64,000 bases of DNA, taken from the NCBI RefSeq assembly GCF_014851395.1, contig NW_024040485.1, forward strand, positions 8,822,384 to 8,886,383, written 5' to 3'. The stretch's first letter is position 1. The number at the start of each line of letters is the position of its first letter. The notes under the pieces are model-generated. The model did not search any database, was not told where the DNA came from, and saw only the letters and a list, made by a program, of their open reading frames with translations. The stretch comes from Micropterus salmoides. Its lineage: Eukaryota > Chordata > Actinopteri > Centrarchiformes > Centrarchidae. The position numbers and the translations under genes were made by a program. Positions 1-10,576 of this stretch are shown here, one piece after another.

Positions 1-517
1 ACTGAAATATGGCAGAAATGATGGGAGGAAGACAGGAAAGGAAGGAGTTACTTTAAAATACAAAAGTTTGTCAGTAATAAAAATTATAGCGAAAGGAACA
101 GGTCGGAGGAAATTATTATGACAAGACTAAGAGTAGATCACACAGGACTGAATGGCACCTTGGTTTTATTGGGGAAAAGGAATAGTGAAAAGTGTGGAAA
201 GTGTGGGGTTAAAGAAAAATGTTGAACATATAATTTTGCACTGCATATTGTTTGAGTTGGAAAGACAGATATTTCAAGATAGGGTTCAGGAAGCAGCCCG
301 GGGATGGAATCTGATGGGGGTATTGGGAACAGAAGGAGAAGAAAAGGGTATAAGAATCACCAGGAAGGCATTATTTAAATTTCTTAAAGACACTGGGTGG
401 GTGAACAGAATATGAGAGCACCTTATTGAGGTTGATAGCTGAGTGATATGATGTTACACACTCCAGTACAGTAGGTGGCGGTATGCACTTAAAAGTTGCT
501 TGCAATCCGCCATTAAC

Positions 518-548
<31 letters not shown>

Positions 549-558
549 AAGAAGAAGA
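1..558 (+). mobile_element. 3' end of a Nimb/I-like LINE with AAG tail
   Basis: Plus-strand translation matches the region after RNase H in the fuller LINE at 35099-37823: a conserved block reading TRLRVDHTGLNG here and TRLRIGHTGLNH there, then a Cys-containing knuckle. The frame is broken between the two halves, so the copy is dead. It ends in a short non-coding tail carrying GTAGGTGGCGGTA, then an AAG run, the same order as at the end of the other LINE. The rest of the element lies left of the window edge. Confidence 0.75.
519..558. repeat. (AAG)n microsatellite tail
   Basis: About 13 AAG units close the LINE at the window start. An AAG run of similar length closes the related LINE at 37.8 kb, so it is probably the natural tail of this LINE family rather than an independent microsatellite. 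Confidence 0.85.
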
Positions 559-774
559 GCTCTGAGATCGATTGCTTCTGTCTCCACCCACACAGCTGGA
601 GGGACCGTCTCATCACTCTCCTGATTTTTCTCCACATTTTCAGGTAAGTTGTGGAATTTACACAGAGTTAACGGGGCTGTAATAACTTGCTAACATCCCA
701 AGAGTGTAAAAACAATGTTATTGTTATATTTATAGTGAGTTAGCTATACGGAGAGTAGAAACTGATAAATGTGT

Positions 775-1346
775 GTGAGCGAGTACCCGCGAGGGGAAAA
801 AAGCCCTGCATTCAAAACCTTTATGTTAATTAAGTAAAAGTATGCAAGTATTATCAGCAAAATGTACCAAAGTCTCATAAGTAAGTATTGATAAGCTCCT
901 GGACAAACGGTGCTGCTATCTGTATTTATGTAACCATGTATCCAACCAATTTAGAACCAGTATAACCTTCTATAACAATACTTTTACTTTTGATACTTTG
1001 TACGTTTTGCTGATAATACTTGAATACTTTTACTTAGTTAACATAAAGGTTTTGAATGCGGCTGTGGCTCAGGAGGTAGAGCGGGTTGGCCGTTAATCCC
1101 CTGGTTGCGTGTCGAAGTGTCCTTGGGCAAGATACTGAACCCCGAATTGCCCCTGGCGGCTGTTCCGCCAGTGTATGAGTGAGTGTGAATGTTAGTTTCC
1201 GTTTGAGCACTTAGGCTCAGTGTATGAATGTGTATGACTGGTGAATGCAGATGTAGTGTAAAAGCGCTTTGAGTGGTCGAAAAGACTAGAAAGGCGCTAT
1301 ACAAGTACGGAGCATTTACATTTGCAATGCAGGAGTACTCGCTCAC
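775..1346. mobile_element. Palindromic MITE split by a SINE
   Basis: GTGAGCGAGTAC at 775-786 is inverted at 1335-1346. A longer pair of inverted arms, 808-873 and 995-1059, shares the GCATTCAAAACC end. The right arm is interrupted directly after GAATGC by a SINE at 1060-1308. A related sequence with the same CCTGCAT and AAAAGTACT landmarks occurs around 44690-44810. No coding capacity is visible, so this is a non-autonomous DNA element or fold-back repeat. Confidence 0.65.
1060..1308 (+). mobile_element. tRNA-derived fish SINE
   Basis: The head GTGGCTCAGGAGGTAGAGCG is a tRNA-like A-box region. It is followed by GTCGAAGTGTCCTTGGGCAA and GATACTGAACCCC, and the tail has AAAGCGCTTTGAGTGGTCG and GGCGCTATACAAGTA. 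This order is typical of abundant teleost SINEs of the AFC type (family from memory). The B box is degraded, so an active pol III promoter is unlikely. Confidence 0.8.
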
Positions 1347-2920
1347 TTTCCAAATTTCTAACCGTCCCCTGATGATGACGATGCTGCGTCAGGCGACTAC
1401 GTTTGACGTTGCGTGTTTACATTCTGTGCTCTCCAGCCACGGTTGTCAGTGTGGGCTAACTTTACTACATTAAATGAAAATACGGCTTAATGCGTTATAT
1501 TTAAACATTGCCGCGTGTAAAGAAGGTAAGTTACCAACCTCATGAAACACTTACAAATACAAGTTTAAAGACCGAAATTGTAACGTATCCCTCGTTTAAA
1601 AATGGCGGATGTGTTTATCGTGAGATCTGGCAACTTTGATGTATACTAACTTTCAAGTCTCGCGTTGCCAGTAGTCATGTCTCAGTAGGGCTACAGCTGC
1701 CATCTAGCGGTTGAAAATAGTAATTGCATCTTGTTTTAAATTAAAATGAAAGTTAATTTAGTGAACGTTACAGCGAAAATAAAGACAATTTAAATGTTTC
1801 AAACTTTTACTTGCATTTGATGATATGATGTCACGCACCTCAACAGCTGCATCGGGTGAAAACTACATGTAACCTATTTGGTCTGAAACAGGGCTGCAGC
1901 CAAGCCAAGTTGATTTTAGACCACTGATTGCCACTGTGGGCTAAAAGCAGACTACACGTAGCCTGACCAAATAAGAGCTAATTCGTGGCTACAGATAGAC
2001 CATGTCAATAATTAATAAAAATAATTATTATATATAAATAGTCAATTTAATGACAGTTAATATCTTGTAGATATTATTGACATTGCAAAAATAATGGGAT
2101 ATCAACCATCTCACGTGCTGCCTGGGCAAAAAAACACTATTAATCATTTTTGACTTTTTTTGACTAAAAGTGGGCTACAAATAGCCGGTCTGTCGATGAG
2201 TTAAATCGTGGCGATGCACAGGCTGCGCGTAAAACATGTGAGAGAAATGAAACAAAACAACTTGTAATCACTGTTGACTTTGCTTACATTATGGGATATC
2301 ACACACCGTGCAAGTGATTTTTGCAAAAACACCATGTAACCAAATGTACAGTTATTGTGGCTAGAAGTGGGCTACTCATAACCGGACTAAATCAGGTCTA
2401 TAACAAACCTAGATGGTGAAATGATGGCTATTGCTTGCTGGGTATGCTCGTTAGCTAATGCTGCGTTCCAGATCTCTCAGAATTTGGATATTTACAACCT
2501 CCAACTAAGGCTGGGCAATAAAACAAAAATGATAATTATTGCTTAATATAATTTTCCTCAATAAAAATGTTCAATTTAATTTTAAAATTTAAATTAAAAA
2601 TTTGAATCACAAACGAATTAGCACTTTTTCTATTACGATATTTATTTTGTTGAGTAAAAAGGACTGAAAAAAAAGATTTAACTTAACTTAACTTTCACAT
2701 AGACTGCTCTTTCATCATTATAGTTTTGAATGTTCCGCCTCAGATTTGTTAAAGAGGTGGTATTATGCTCAGGTTCAAAATCTTATCTAGGGGTTGTACC
2801 AGAACAGGTTTACATGGTTATATTTTCAAAAAACACATATTTTTCGTCATACTGCACATTACTGCAGCTCTTCTTTTCACCCTGCATGTTGAATGCTTTA
2901 TCTAGGGAGTGATGCATCTT
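1347..2920. other. No gene seen
   Basis: AT-rich sequence with short open frames of at most about 60 codons and no recognisable domain. No splice-flanked coding block was found on either strand. Confidence 0.6.
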
Positions 2921-3115
2921 CAGTGTTTCCCACAGAATGTAACTGTAGCTAACGAATAACATCTGACTGGTGTGTTCACTGTCGCTTTACCTTGTCTGCT
3001 CTTATCCACAGTGTCGCGACTTGTAACGTAATCACCGTGTTTCTCTGATAAATGCTACAGTGTGTCGCCTAACCTGAGCGGCCCGCCGAAGTAAAGTGAA
3101 CGTATGGGAAACACT
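2921..3115. mobile_element. Short hAT-like MITE
   Basis: CAGTGTTTCCC at 2921 is inverted as GGGAAACACT at 3106-3115, giving an element of about 195 bases. CAGTGTTTCCC is a common terminal sequence of fish hAT-like elements. No clear 8-base target duplication is visible. Another CAGTGTTTCCC end starts at about 3223, and inverted partners lie near 6431-6441 and 9569-9578, so several copies or nested pieces of this family are present. Confidence 0.5.
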
Positions 3116-3486
3116 CTTTTGAAAATTATATTGGTATACATTATATACCGATATACCACCCAGCCCTGCTCACTGTCAAAACTAAGATGACATAAAAAGT
3201 TTCTAGAATCTGCACCACACGGCAGTGTTTCCCATTCAGTGAGTTATTTGTGGCGACATGCCTCAGTATCAACGCTGACCTCCACATGTACTATTAATAG
3301 AATAGGAGTAAAATCATAATTAATTGCGGAGCAAACACAAATGGAAAAGGAGCCGTCTGTTTAATGAAAAGCTAAAGCATTCAAGTGAGCTGTGAGAAGT
3401 CAGTCTATTTTCTTAACACAGCACTGTCAATGTCGGAGACCCACCTTCAAAGAAGTTATACGCAGGCATGTAAGGAGCCTAGCTAA

Positions 3487-4068
3487 AGGCCCATTTATAC
3501 TCCTGCGTAAGGTCTACGTGCGTACCTTAGCTATAGGCTACGCACGTAGCCATGCATTTATACTTGTGTGTAGGTGTGTCCGTCATTCTGCAATTACACC
3601 CCCAAACGCTAGTTGGCAGTAGTGCGACAGCGTCCACTGTTAACTTTTGCCGGCCGAACAGGCTAACTTCCGGTTTAGCGCTTCGCTAATGTAAATGGGG
3701 GGTAAAATTGTAAACGTGCGGCTGGTGTAGCCTTTTCAAATGTTATCGACCGAATGGATCACATTCTGATAGTGAAACGAGAGTCATTTCGCTCAGGTTG
3801 CGATGGTCAAATATATTGATTCACTGTGTTACAGCCGCTATTTTGGCCGCTAGTAAATGTTACTTCAAAGCGCGGGGTACTTCCGGTCGGCTCGGAGGCA
3901 TTGCGAGGCTACCCAGCCGACCAGTCACAGAGCTTACTGTCCGCGTCGACTCGACGTGTAGTTACATTTTTGAGGTGCACGTCAGGCATTTATACTTCTG
4001 CGTCAAATCGACGGCGTAGCCTCTGCGTAGCCTACGCCGTCGATTTGATGCAGAAGTATAAATTGCCC
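3487..4068. mobile_element. MITE with hairpin-forming ends
   Basis: The left end (GGCCCATTTATACTCCTGCG) and right end (inverted GGGCAATTTATACTTCTGCA) form imperfect terminal inverted repeats. Each end is itself palindromic. At the right, 3986-4019 pairs with 4032-4066 in a stem of about 34 bases with one mismatch and one bulge. At the left, CTACGTGCGTA is repeated in inverse orientation between 3511 and 3546. The short open frames inside look incidental. Confidence 0.7.
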
Positions 4069-4715
4069 TTAATAAGGATAGCTATGTTAACGTTAAAATA
4101 CAGCTGTGTTGTCAAGTTGTCTGTAAAGATTCTCAGTCATCCAGGTCATAGTTACCCAAAGAAGGTTAAAGTCAAGGGCAACTGGACTTGGTTGAAGCTA
4201 CTGGAAGACGTTTCGTCCCTCATCCAAAGGACTTCTTCAGTTCTGACTGACTGGTAGGGAAACTCAGCTATTTAACCTCAGTGGGGTCGTTTTCCAGCAT
4301 CGTCGATACCGCTGGTTCGTTAGTGTTCCTGGTTGCTGTAACGACAGTCGTTACAGTCATTAGGACTACTGGAGGCCAAGACTGAACGACCATCGTTGGT
4401 ATCTTCACCTGAGGCCAAGAGGTTACGTTTGTTGAGTTTCCTGGGAAGTGATGAAAGGAAGTGGGGGATAAGTGGTGGCGTAGACCCTCTCCCCTGTTCA
4501 ATGACGGCTTCTCAACCCTGGTGTAGATGGCTTCCTTGACACCTCTTTCAAACCATCCATCTTCTCTGTCTAAAATGTGCACCTGGTGGTCCTCAAACGA
4601 GTGTCCTCTGTCCTTCAGATGTAAGTAGACTGCAGAGTCTTGACCTGAGGAGTTGGCCCTTTGTGTTGAGCCATGCATTTGTGTAGTTTGCCCAATATAC
4701 AGGCCTGTGCATTCC

Positions 4716-5750
4716 TCACTGCATTAGACCGCATACACTAGATTGCTTTTCTTGTGTTTGGGTGTGCGGTCTTTGGGGTGTACCAGTTTCTGTCTTTGTG
4801 TTCTTGGGTTTAAAAAACACAGGGATGTTATGTTTGTTGAAAATCCTCCTGAGTTTCTCTGATACTCCAGACACGTATGGAATCACAATGTTGCGTTTGA
4901 CCTTCTTTTCCTCATCTCCTGTAGTTTTGTTCTTCTTGGATCTTGTGGCTGTTTTCACAAAGGTCCATTTAGGGTATCCACAGGCTGTAAGTGCCCCCTT
5001 CAGGTGGTTCTGTTCCTTCTCTCTGGCTTGGGCGCTTGTTGGTATGTTTTCCGCTCTGTGGTGCAGTGTTCTCATGACCCCTAGCTTGTGCTCCAGTGGG
5101 TGGTGTGAATCGAAGAGTAGGTATTGGTCTGTGTGTGTGGGTTTTCTGTAAACACCAATCTGCAGGCTCCTGTCCTCTTCAGTGTGTACAGCGCAGTCCA
5201 AGAAGGCCAAACTGTTGTTGTGAACATCTTCTCGTGTGAACTTGATATTACTGTCCACAGAGTTGATGTGTTCTGTGAAGGCTTGCACTCCCTGGCTTTT
5301 AATTTTGACCCAGGTGTCGTCCACATATCTGTACCAGTGGCTCGGTGCTGTTCCTCTGAAGGAGTTGAGGGCTTTATTCTCCACTTCTTCCATGTAGATG
5401 TTTGCCACAATCGGGGATACCGGTGAGCCCATGGCACAGCCATGCTTCTGTCTGGAGAATCCTCCTTTGTACTGGAAGTAGGTGGTGTTTAGACAGAGGT
5501 TGAGTAATTTACAGATCTGGTCAGGGCTAGTTCTGTTGTCCACGGTGTGGTCTTGTGTTAGCCGTTTCCTTACGGTTTCTACTGCTTCTATGGTGGGGAT
5601 GCAGGTGAACAAAGAAGTCACGTCATAGGAGACCATGGTTTCATCTGGGTCCAGTTTCAGTCCTTGAACCTTGTTGACAAAGTCAATGGAGTTTTGGATG
5701 TGGTGTGGCGTGCTACCCACCAAGGGAGCTAAGATGGTAGAAATATGTTT
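4716..5750 (-). pseudogene. Reverse transcriptase core of the Penelope-like element
   Basis: An open stretch of about 335 codons covers most of the RT domain: YDVTSLFTCIP (motif A type), GCAMGSPVSP (motif B type), YRYVDDTW (catalytic YVDD) and AFLDCAV (motif D/E type). The N-terminal RT part, with PLRPIISS, is separated from it by the insertion at 5757-5846. The basic C-terminal linker then runs out of frame before the GIY-YIG endonuclease. The catalytic aspartates are kept although the element is interrupted, which suggests fairly recent decay. Confidence 0.8.
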
Positions 5751-5756
5751 GGCAAT

Positions 5757-5846
5757 TTCTCATTTATTTATTTAAGGACAGTGCACATTAATAAACATTT
5801 CTGTAAATGTGCCAGTGTTAGCCAGCAGGCTAATTTTCAACTGTAG
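5757..5846. mobile_element. Repeat fragment nested in the Penelope RT
   Basis: The reading frame of the Penelope RT stops at this AT-rich block, which contains TTTAAGGACAGTGCACATTA and GCCAGCAGGCTAATTTTCAA, and resumes beyond it with the next expected RT residues. It is therefore a later insertion. The sequence resembles a common teleost LINE-derived repeat, but the family is not certain. Confidence 0.6.
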
Positions 5847-6441
5847 TCCATAATGTCGTAGGTGACCGAGTTGATGCTGCTGATAATTGGCCTGAGTGGG
5901 GCTCCTTCTTTGTGTGTCTTGGGTAGTCCATAATGCATGGAATGGCTTCTCCAGGATACAGTAATATTGTTCACGGGAGATGGTGCTGTCCTTCTGTAAA
6001 CTGTTGCAGACATTCTATGGCCTTTTTCTTGTATCCGCTGGTTGGATCTCACCTCAGTGTCTCATATGTGTTTGTGTCCATTAGTAGTGTGTTGACCTTG
6101 TTCTGGTAAAGTACTACCGTGCATCTTCCTTTGTCAGCAGGTAGGATAGTGATGTTTTGATCCTTGCTCAGAGATGTCACTCTGTTCTTGGATGGTGCGG
6201 TTGGAAGGGGGAGCCTTCGCATTAGAAAGGGCCGCAGATACCTTTAGTCTGAGCTGTTCCGCTTCTTTTTCTGTTAATTTGTTTTTCCTAATGGCCGATT
6301 CTGTGGCTGTGATGAGGTCCACTATAGGTAGCTGCTGTGGTGTCGAGGTTAGCACACTGTACATAGCTGCTAGTCAATATCGATTGCACCCCCCACCCGC
6401 ACGCGGCGCCACAGTTAGACGGTAATTCTGTGGGAAACATT

Positions 6442-7274
6442 GTTCTGTGCATTTGCAGATGTTTCTGGTGGTTTCTCTTAAAGCCAATAACCCCCTGCCC
6501 CCGCTAAACAATAGTAAGCAACCTGATTGGTCTGCTTGACCATGACATCACATAGCTGGTGCTGCACAGATAATAAATACTGCAGGTAAGGAACCATTCA
6601 TTCACTTTGTTTTCGATTCTGACTGCTGAGACCACCTTTTGCCCTTTGCAAGGACATTTTCAACTTGAGCTACACTCCTGTTTTTGTGCTCCTTGTCTTT
6701 GGCAGAATTTTCTATACTTTCATCCCAAGACTCTCACTCCCTTTCCAAGGACTTCTTTTTTTTTTGGAAAATGGCAGCAGAAGCCGACAAGTAAGTTCAA
6801 ATTTCTTTTCTCTAGTGGATTTTTACTATTTGTGTTGTGTCTGTTCACATCTGTGCTTGTTATTGACAATTCAGTTGACATGATATGGATAAAAGCAGGA
6901 TAAAACTAATGGTGATAATAAGCAAATTGTGACAAACTCAAAGATAGTTTTCTATTATCTGTTTAAATTAAGGCTTCTTTCTCATCCCAAAAACGTGTGA
7001 AATAGATTCCAAAGGAGTGACATGTAACTTTTGGTGACCTAATTAGGTCAAGGGTGAAGTGTGAATTGGTCAGCCACTTTAGCACACCTCAGGCCTCTGT
7101 CCTAAGAATGCTGAGAAACCAGTTCTGGTAGCACTACAGTATGAGAGGTTTTGCTTTAAAAGGAAACTGAACTAGTGGTATACTTCCCTCTTAAACCACA
7201 ACTTTATGTATATTTTATATTTTAACTGTATATTTTAACAGATATTAACAGATATTTTTTGTTTGTCTCTGCAG
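6442..7274. other. No gene seen
   Basis: A possible leader exon is present: ATGGCAGCAGAAGCCGACAA at 6771-6790, followed by GTAAG. It does not join in frame to the coding block at 7275, so it is not called as coding. Confidence 0.4.
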
Positions 7275-8042
7275 ATGCTGGACGCATACTACATGTGGAT
7301 CCGCCCGGGTCAAGATAATGAAGACAGGCTGTTTTTGTCCTCAGCGGGCACAAAGGTCAGGAGTAAGTATTAACAGCAGTCCATAGGTCCAAAAATATCT
7401 GTTGAATTAGCGTAACGGATTTGTGCATTTAATATATAGATCAGCCTCAAGAAAATTATATAATTCAAGTTTGGGAGCTTCATCTGATATTTCTTCCCCA
7501 TTGCAGCTACAAACTGCCGGACATCAAGAGCCAGGAAATTCGTAGGACCGTGGAGACAGATGCTGCTGCCAACTTCACGGAGGAGCAGAAGGCGTCTGTG
7601 GCACACTACATGGCCCATTCGACTGCTGTGGCAAACCAGCACTACCGGATGAAGACCCTGGACACTGTTGTGGCACCGCGAACCTGCTCAGCTCCCTGAC
7701 ACGGTATGTAATCATCTGAAACAGTCAATTATTAATTAAATATTAATAATTATATTTGTCTCTCAGTGCTCATCCACCTGTTTGTCAGTGTGTAACCTGG
7801 AACTTCCCCTGTGAGTGCCACCCGTCTCTGGAAACCGCAGGGAGATGGATCAGACACTCCAAAAAGAACTTTAACGTGCAGCCACGCCACTGCACAGTGA
7901 CACTTCCAGAAGGAGACAGACACGTCCTGCTCTTTCAGGCCACAAAGGACATTGTCATGACGAGGAGATCCGCTTCGACCACGGTGTGAAGAGGAGGTCT
8001 TTTCGTGGGGAGGAAGAGGAGCTGAAGTGGCTGGATGTCTGA
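7275..8042 (+). pseudogene. Broken tyrosine-recombinase-like / SET (KMT5A-like) chimera
   Basis: Three exon-like blocks are seen. Block 1 (7275-7362) and block 2 (7507-7703) resemble the C-terminal part of Crypton-type tyrosine recombinases found in many fish genes: MWIRPGQDNEDRLFL, then HYMAHSTAVANQHYRM with the terminal Tyr. Block 3 (from about 7767) resembles the C-terminal SET domain of KMT5A-like methyltransferases: WIRHSKKNF, then FDHGVKRRSFRGE. Breaks: blocks 1 and 2 do not join in frame, block 2 shifts frame after DTVV, and block 3 shifts near 7958. The SET NHS motif is RHS and the DYG motif is DHG, so the methyltransferase site is also lost. AATAAA follows at about 8120. Confidence 0.55.
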
Positions 8043-9984
8043 CAAGTTTCCCTGACAGACTCTGTCTTACTGTATTATATTGTACAGCTTGTGTTGTTAT
8101 TGTATAATGAATGCGTGTAAATAAAGTGTGTGTGATTTAACATTAACCGTTTCTGTGTCTGACTCAAATAAGGGGTACCTCACTATGGGCCTCTCCAAAC
8201 GGCCACATTTTCTCACAGTAAAATCCCAGAGACCCCGGCGTTGGCATAGACATTGTGGAAGGGGCCACGAACATGAGTCATTTGAGGCATATCTGCTTAC
8301 ATCAGTAATATGACAAACACATGCTCATCCACTCAGTGATTGCTAGTAAAATACTGCCAGGATCTCACTGATTTATGCTTTAATTTTAATCATCTCCTGT
8401 GTGTGTGATGAAACAGGTAGAACTGAAGACACGACCCCTGACCCAGCTCACAATAGCTCTGTGTTTGGTAGAACTGAAGTCATGACTTGACTGAAAGCTG
8501 GCTGACTGGCTGGTCTCTGCCTCTGGACAGATGCAAATTTCCACCACACCCCCCACTGTCTGCTGCAGGACAGCTGGGTAGCAGAGGTCGTGTTAGGTGT
8601 TTACTGCCACCCAGTGTTCCCAGCCAAGATGACACAGGTTATAATTTGTAAGAGAAGACCAGCCTGTTGACTGCTGATGTTGTTTGTAGTTCAATGTACC
8701 TACAGGCCCATAGCTGTGGTGGAAGATACTTTCTCATTTTTTATCTGTGTGTGGAATTTCTTCTGAGGAAATGAGGCAATAATTTACTGTCCATTTCTTT
8801 TCCCTTTTGATTTTGGGAAGATTTACACGAGGACATGACATGGCGTGCTGAAATGAAAACAATGTGTACAGAAATGTGCTTTAATTTTACCGTCTCTGTG
8901 ATTAGAGACAGGACTGGAATCTCACTGTCACACTCTGACTGTCTGCAGAGCTGCCTCTGTACAGATGCAAATTCCTCCCATCCCCCTCGGGCTGCTGTGG
9001 GACCGCTGGAGGGGGTAGAGGCATGGATGGTGTCTACTGCCCCCCAGTGTTCACAGTCTAGATGACACACAGGGATTCATTTCAAAGAAAAGATGACAGC
9101 TGATCTTGTTGGATATTCAAGCTTTAAACCCAGACCCCCTGTCATGTTTTCATTACTAGAATATTTTTATGTGTGGTGATTTATCTGCTGTTATTGACTT
9201 CAGTTCTAGGAGACCAGGTCAAAATGAGTCTGCTTGCACTACTTTTGGGTGAGACCAGGGTAACATTCTCCCCAGGTGATGCATTTTTACGTCTCAACGA
9301 TATGCTGCTAACCTGGCTCTCTCTTCAACAGGATCACATTTGCTATACTATATATAGCCTATATTCAGGTCTTTCCCTGGTTCAATTTGAAACTTGTGGC
9401 GCCTGTCAGGGTACTACACAGTGGAAATACTGTGATATAAGTGATTAAACCAGGTCGAAACCGTTAAAAGGGAGCAAGCATTTCATCAAATTTTCAAATA
9501 GTAAAAAAGAAAATTCATATGTGTCGGTCGAGGTTTATATTGTTGTGGGCCGCCACAAATCAATGCTTGGGAAACACTGAAATTAGTGGGGAGGGCAAAA
9601 AGCTGTTTTTGGTAACATCATAGTAACTAACTAGGTGTTCATTAAACTTGTGCATTCAATTTACTGAAAAGTCAATATGTTGCTGAAAAGACTTCCATCT
9701 GCGCTGTGGCAGAGCAACTAGGTCTTAAAAATCACATTTGAAGAGCTCATTTCATTTGATTTTTTTCTAAACTCAAATCTATTTGAATGTTAAATATATT
9801 GCATAACAAAGCACGACATTGAAAAATTAGGTTTTTCTAAATGAGACAAAGGGTATTTTGTTGAAGACAACAAGAGGGAGCACATGGAAACTCCCCTTGA
9901 TTGAGGGATTGAAATGAGAAGACTGGAGAAGTGTCTTTTTTATGTTAAAATAAATAATTAAGGATTTCTTTCATTGTCTTACAG
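8043..9984. repeat. No gene; diverged duplicated block
   Basis: About 8400-8660 and 8880-9080 are diverged copies in the same orientation. Both hold CAGATGCAAATT followed by CC-rich sequence, a CTGC-rich stretch, then a TACTGCC..CCAGTGTTC..GATGACACA landmark series. Open frames through the blocks share no domain. An inverted hAT-like end (GGGAAACACTG) is near 9569-9578. Confidence 0.5.
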
Positions 9985-10499
9985 ATGTTGACTTCCGTGC
10001 TGCGCTGATCCTGCTGCCCTACATCTTTAAAGAGAAGGTCGACCAGTTCATCACATTGGGACAGGTATGCAGTTATGCAGTAATTTTAGTCCACAGAGGT
10101 TTGGGGTAAAACACATGGTTGTGTCTCTCTCTAGAACATTGCCTTTTTAACTTTTCAACCTGTTTTTGCTAAACACTGAGTGGTCTGCAACCTTGCTCAC
10201 TAAGCTGGATTTGTTGTCTAGGTGGCTGACTTCACCTTCTGACATTTGTTTTCTTTGAACAGTGTGACGCTGAAAGTCCCTACCCAGCTGTACAGCTGGT
10301 AGACAACGACTGGAAGATGGCATTTTCCTGGAAGGTTCCAGTTTCTGTCAGAGTGGATGGTGTGGATCTGTGCAGGGGAGCAGGAGTTGAAGAGGGATTA
10401 ATTGCAGCCTTCTGTGCCTACTTTGTTTTCAACTTGGCTTACCCACCCTACATGAAAAATACGCTGACCTTCCTCCAGCGTACTATGAACATTTACTGA
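9985..10499 (+). CDS. C-terminal exons of a teleost-expanded uncharacterised family
   Basis: Two exons join cleanly: 9985-10063 (after ACAG, ending at CAG before GTATGC) and 10263-10499 (after an AACAG acceptor, ending in TGA). The joined tail reads through a hydrophobic ALILLPYIFKE block, then FCAYFVFNLAYPPYMKNTL near the C-terminus. This layout is the C-terminal half of a large uncharacterised family of teleost proteins, often labelled SAM-domain-3-like. From family memory, the N-terminal part should carry other domains, but none is found upstream, where only repeats lie. It may therefore be a truncated copy. The function is unknown, and splice sites and frame are intact in the part that is visible. 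Confidence 0.5.
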
Positions 10500-10576
10500 G
10501 GTCGGTGAAAAGTCCCTACCCGTCACTGTGACTCGAATGATAAACATTCTCTATTAAAGATGCCACGACCATATAA

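Larger units (their letters stand above)
4118..6370 (-). mobile_element. Decayed Penelope-like retroelement
   Basis: Read on the minus strand, the order is an N-terminal region (6364-6134), the start of the reverse transcriptase with YGLPKTHK (6052-5837), the RT core (5750-4716, with YVDD at the active site), a GIY-YIG endonuclease start with GLYIG near 4700, and an end region with GACGAAACGTC near 4206. This domain order is diagnostic of Penelope-like elements. The frame is broken between RT and GIY-YIG, a stop lies just before the GIY-YIG block, and a foreign fragment sits at 5757-5846. The copy cannot move by itself. Confidence 0.85.

Noticed and set aside
1060..1130. Possible tRNA gene
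   Set aside because: A tRNA-like head is present, but the rest does not fold into a tRNA and the B box is degraded, so it is the head of a SINE.
4762..5443. Several frames of 100-130 codons opposite or alongside the Penelope RT
   Set aside because: They are shadows of the RT frame in other frames and match nothing.
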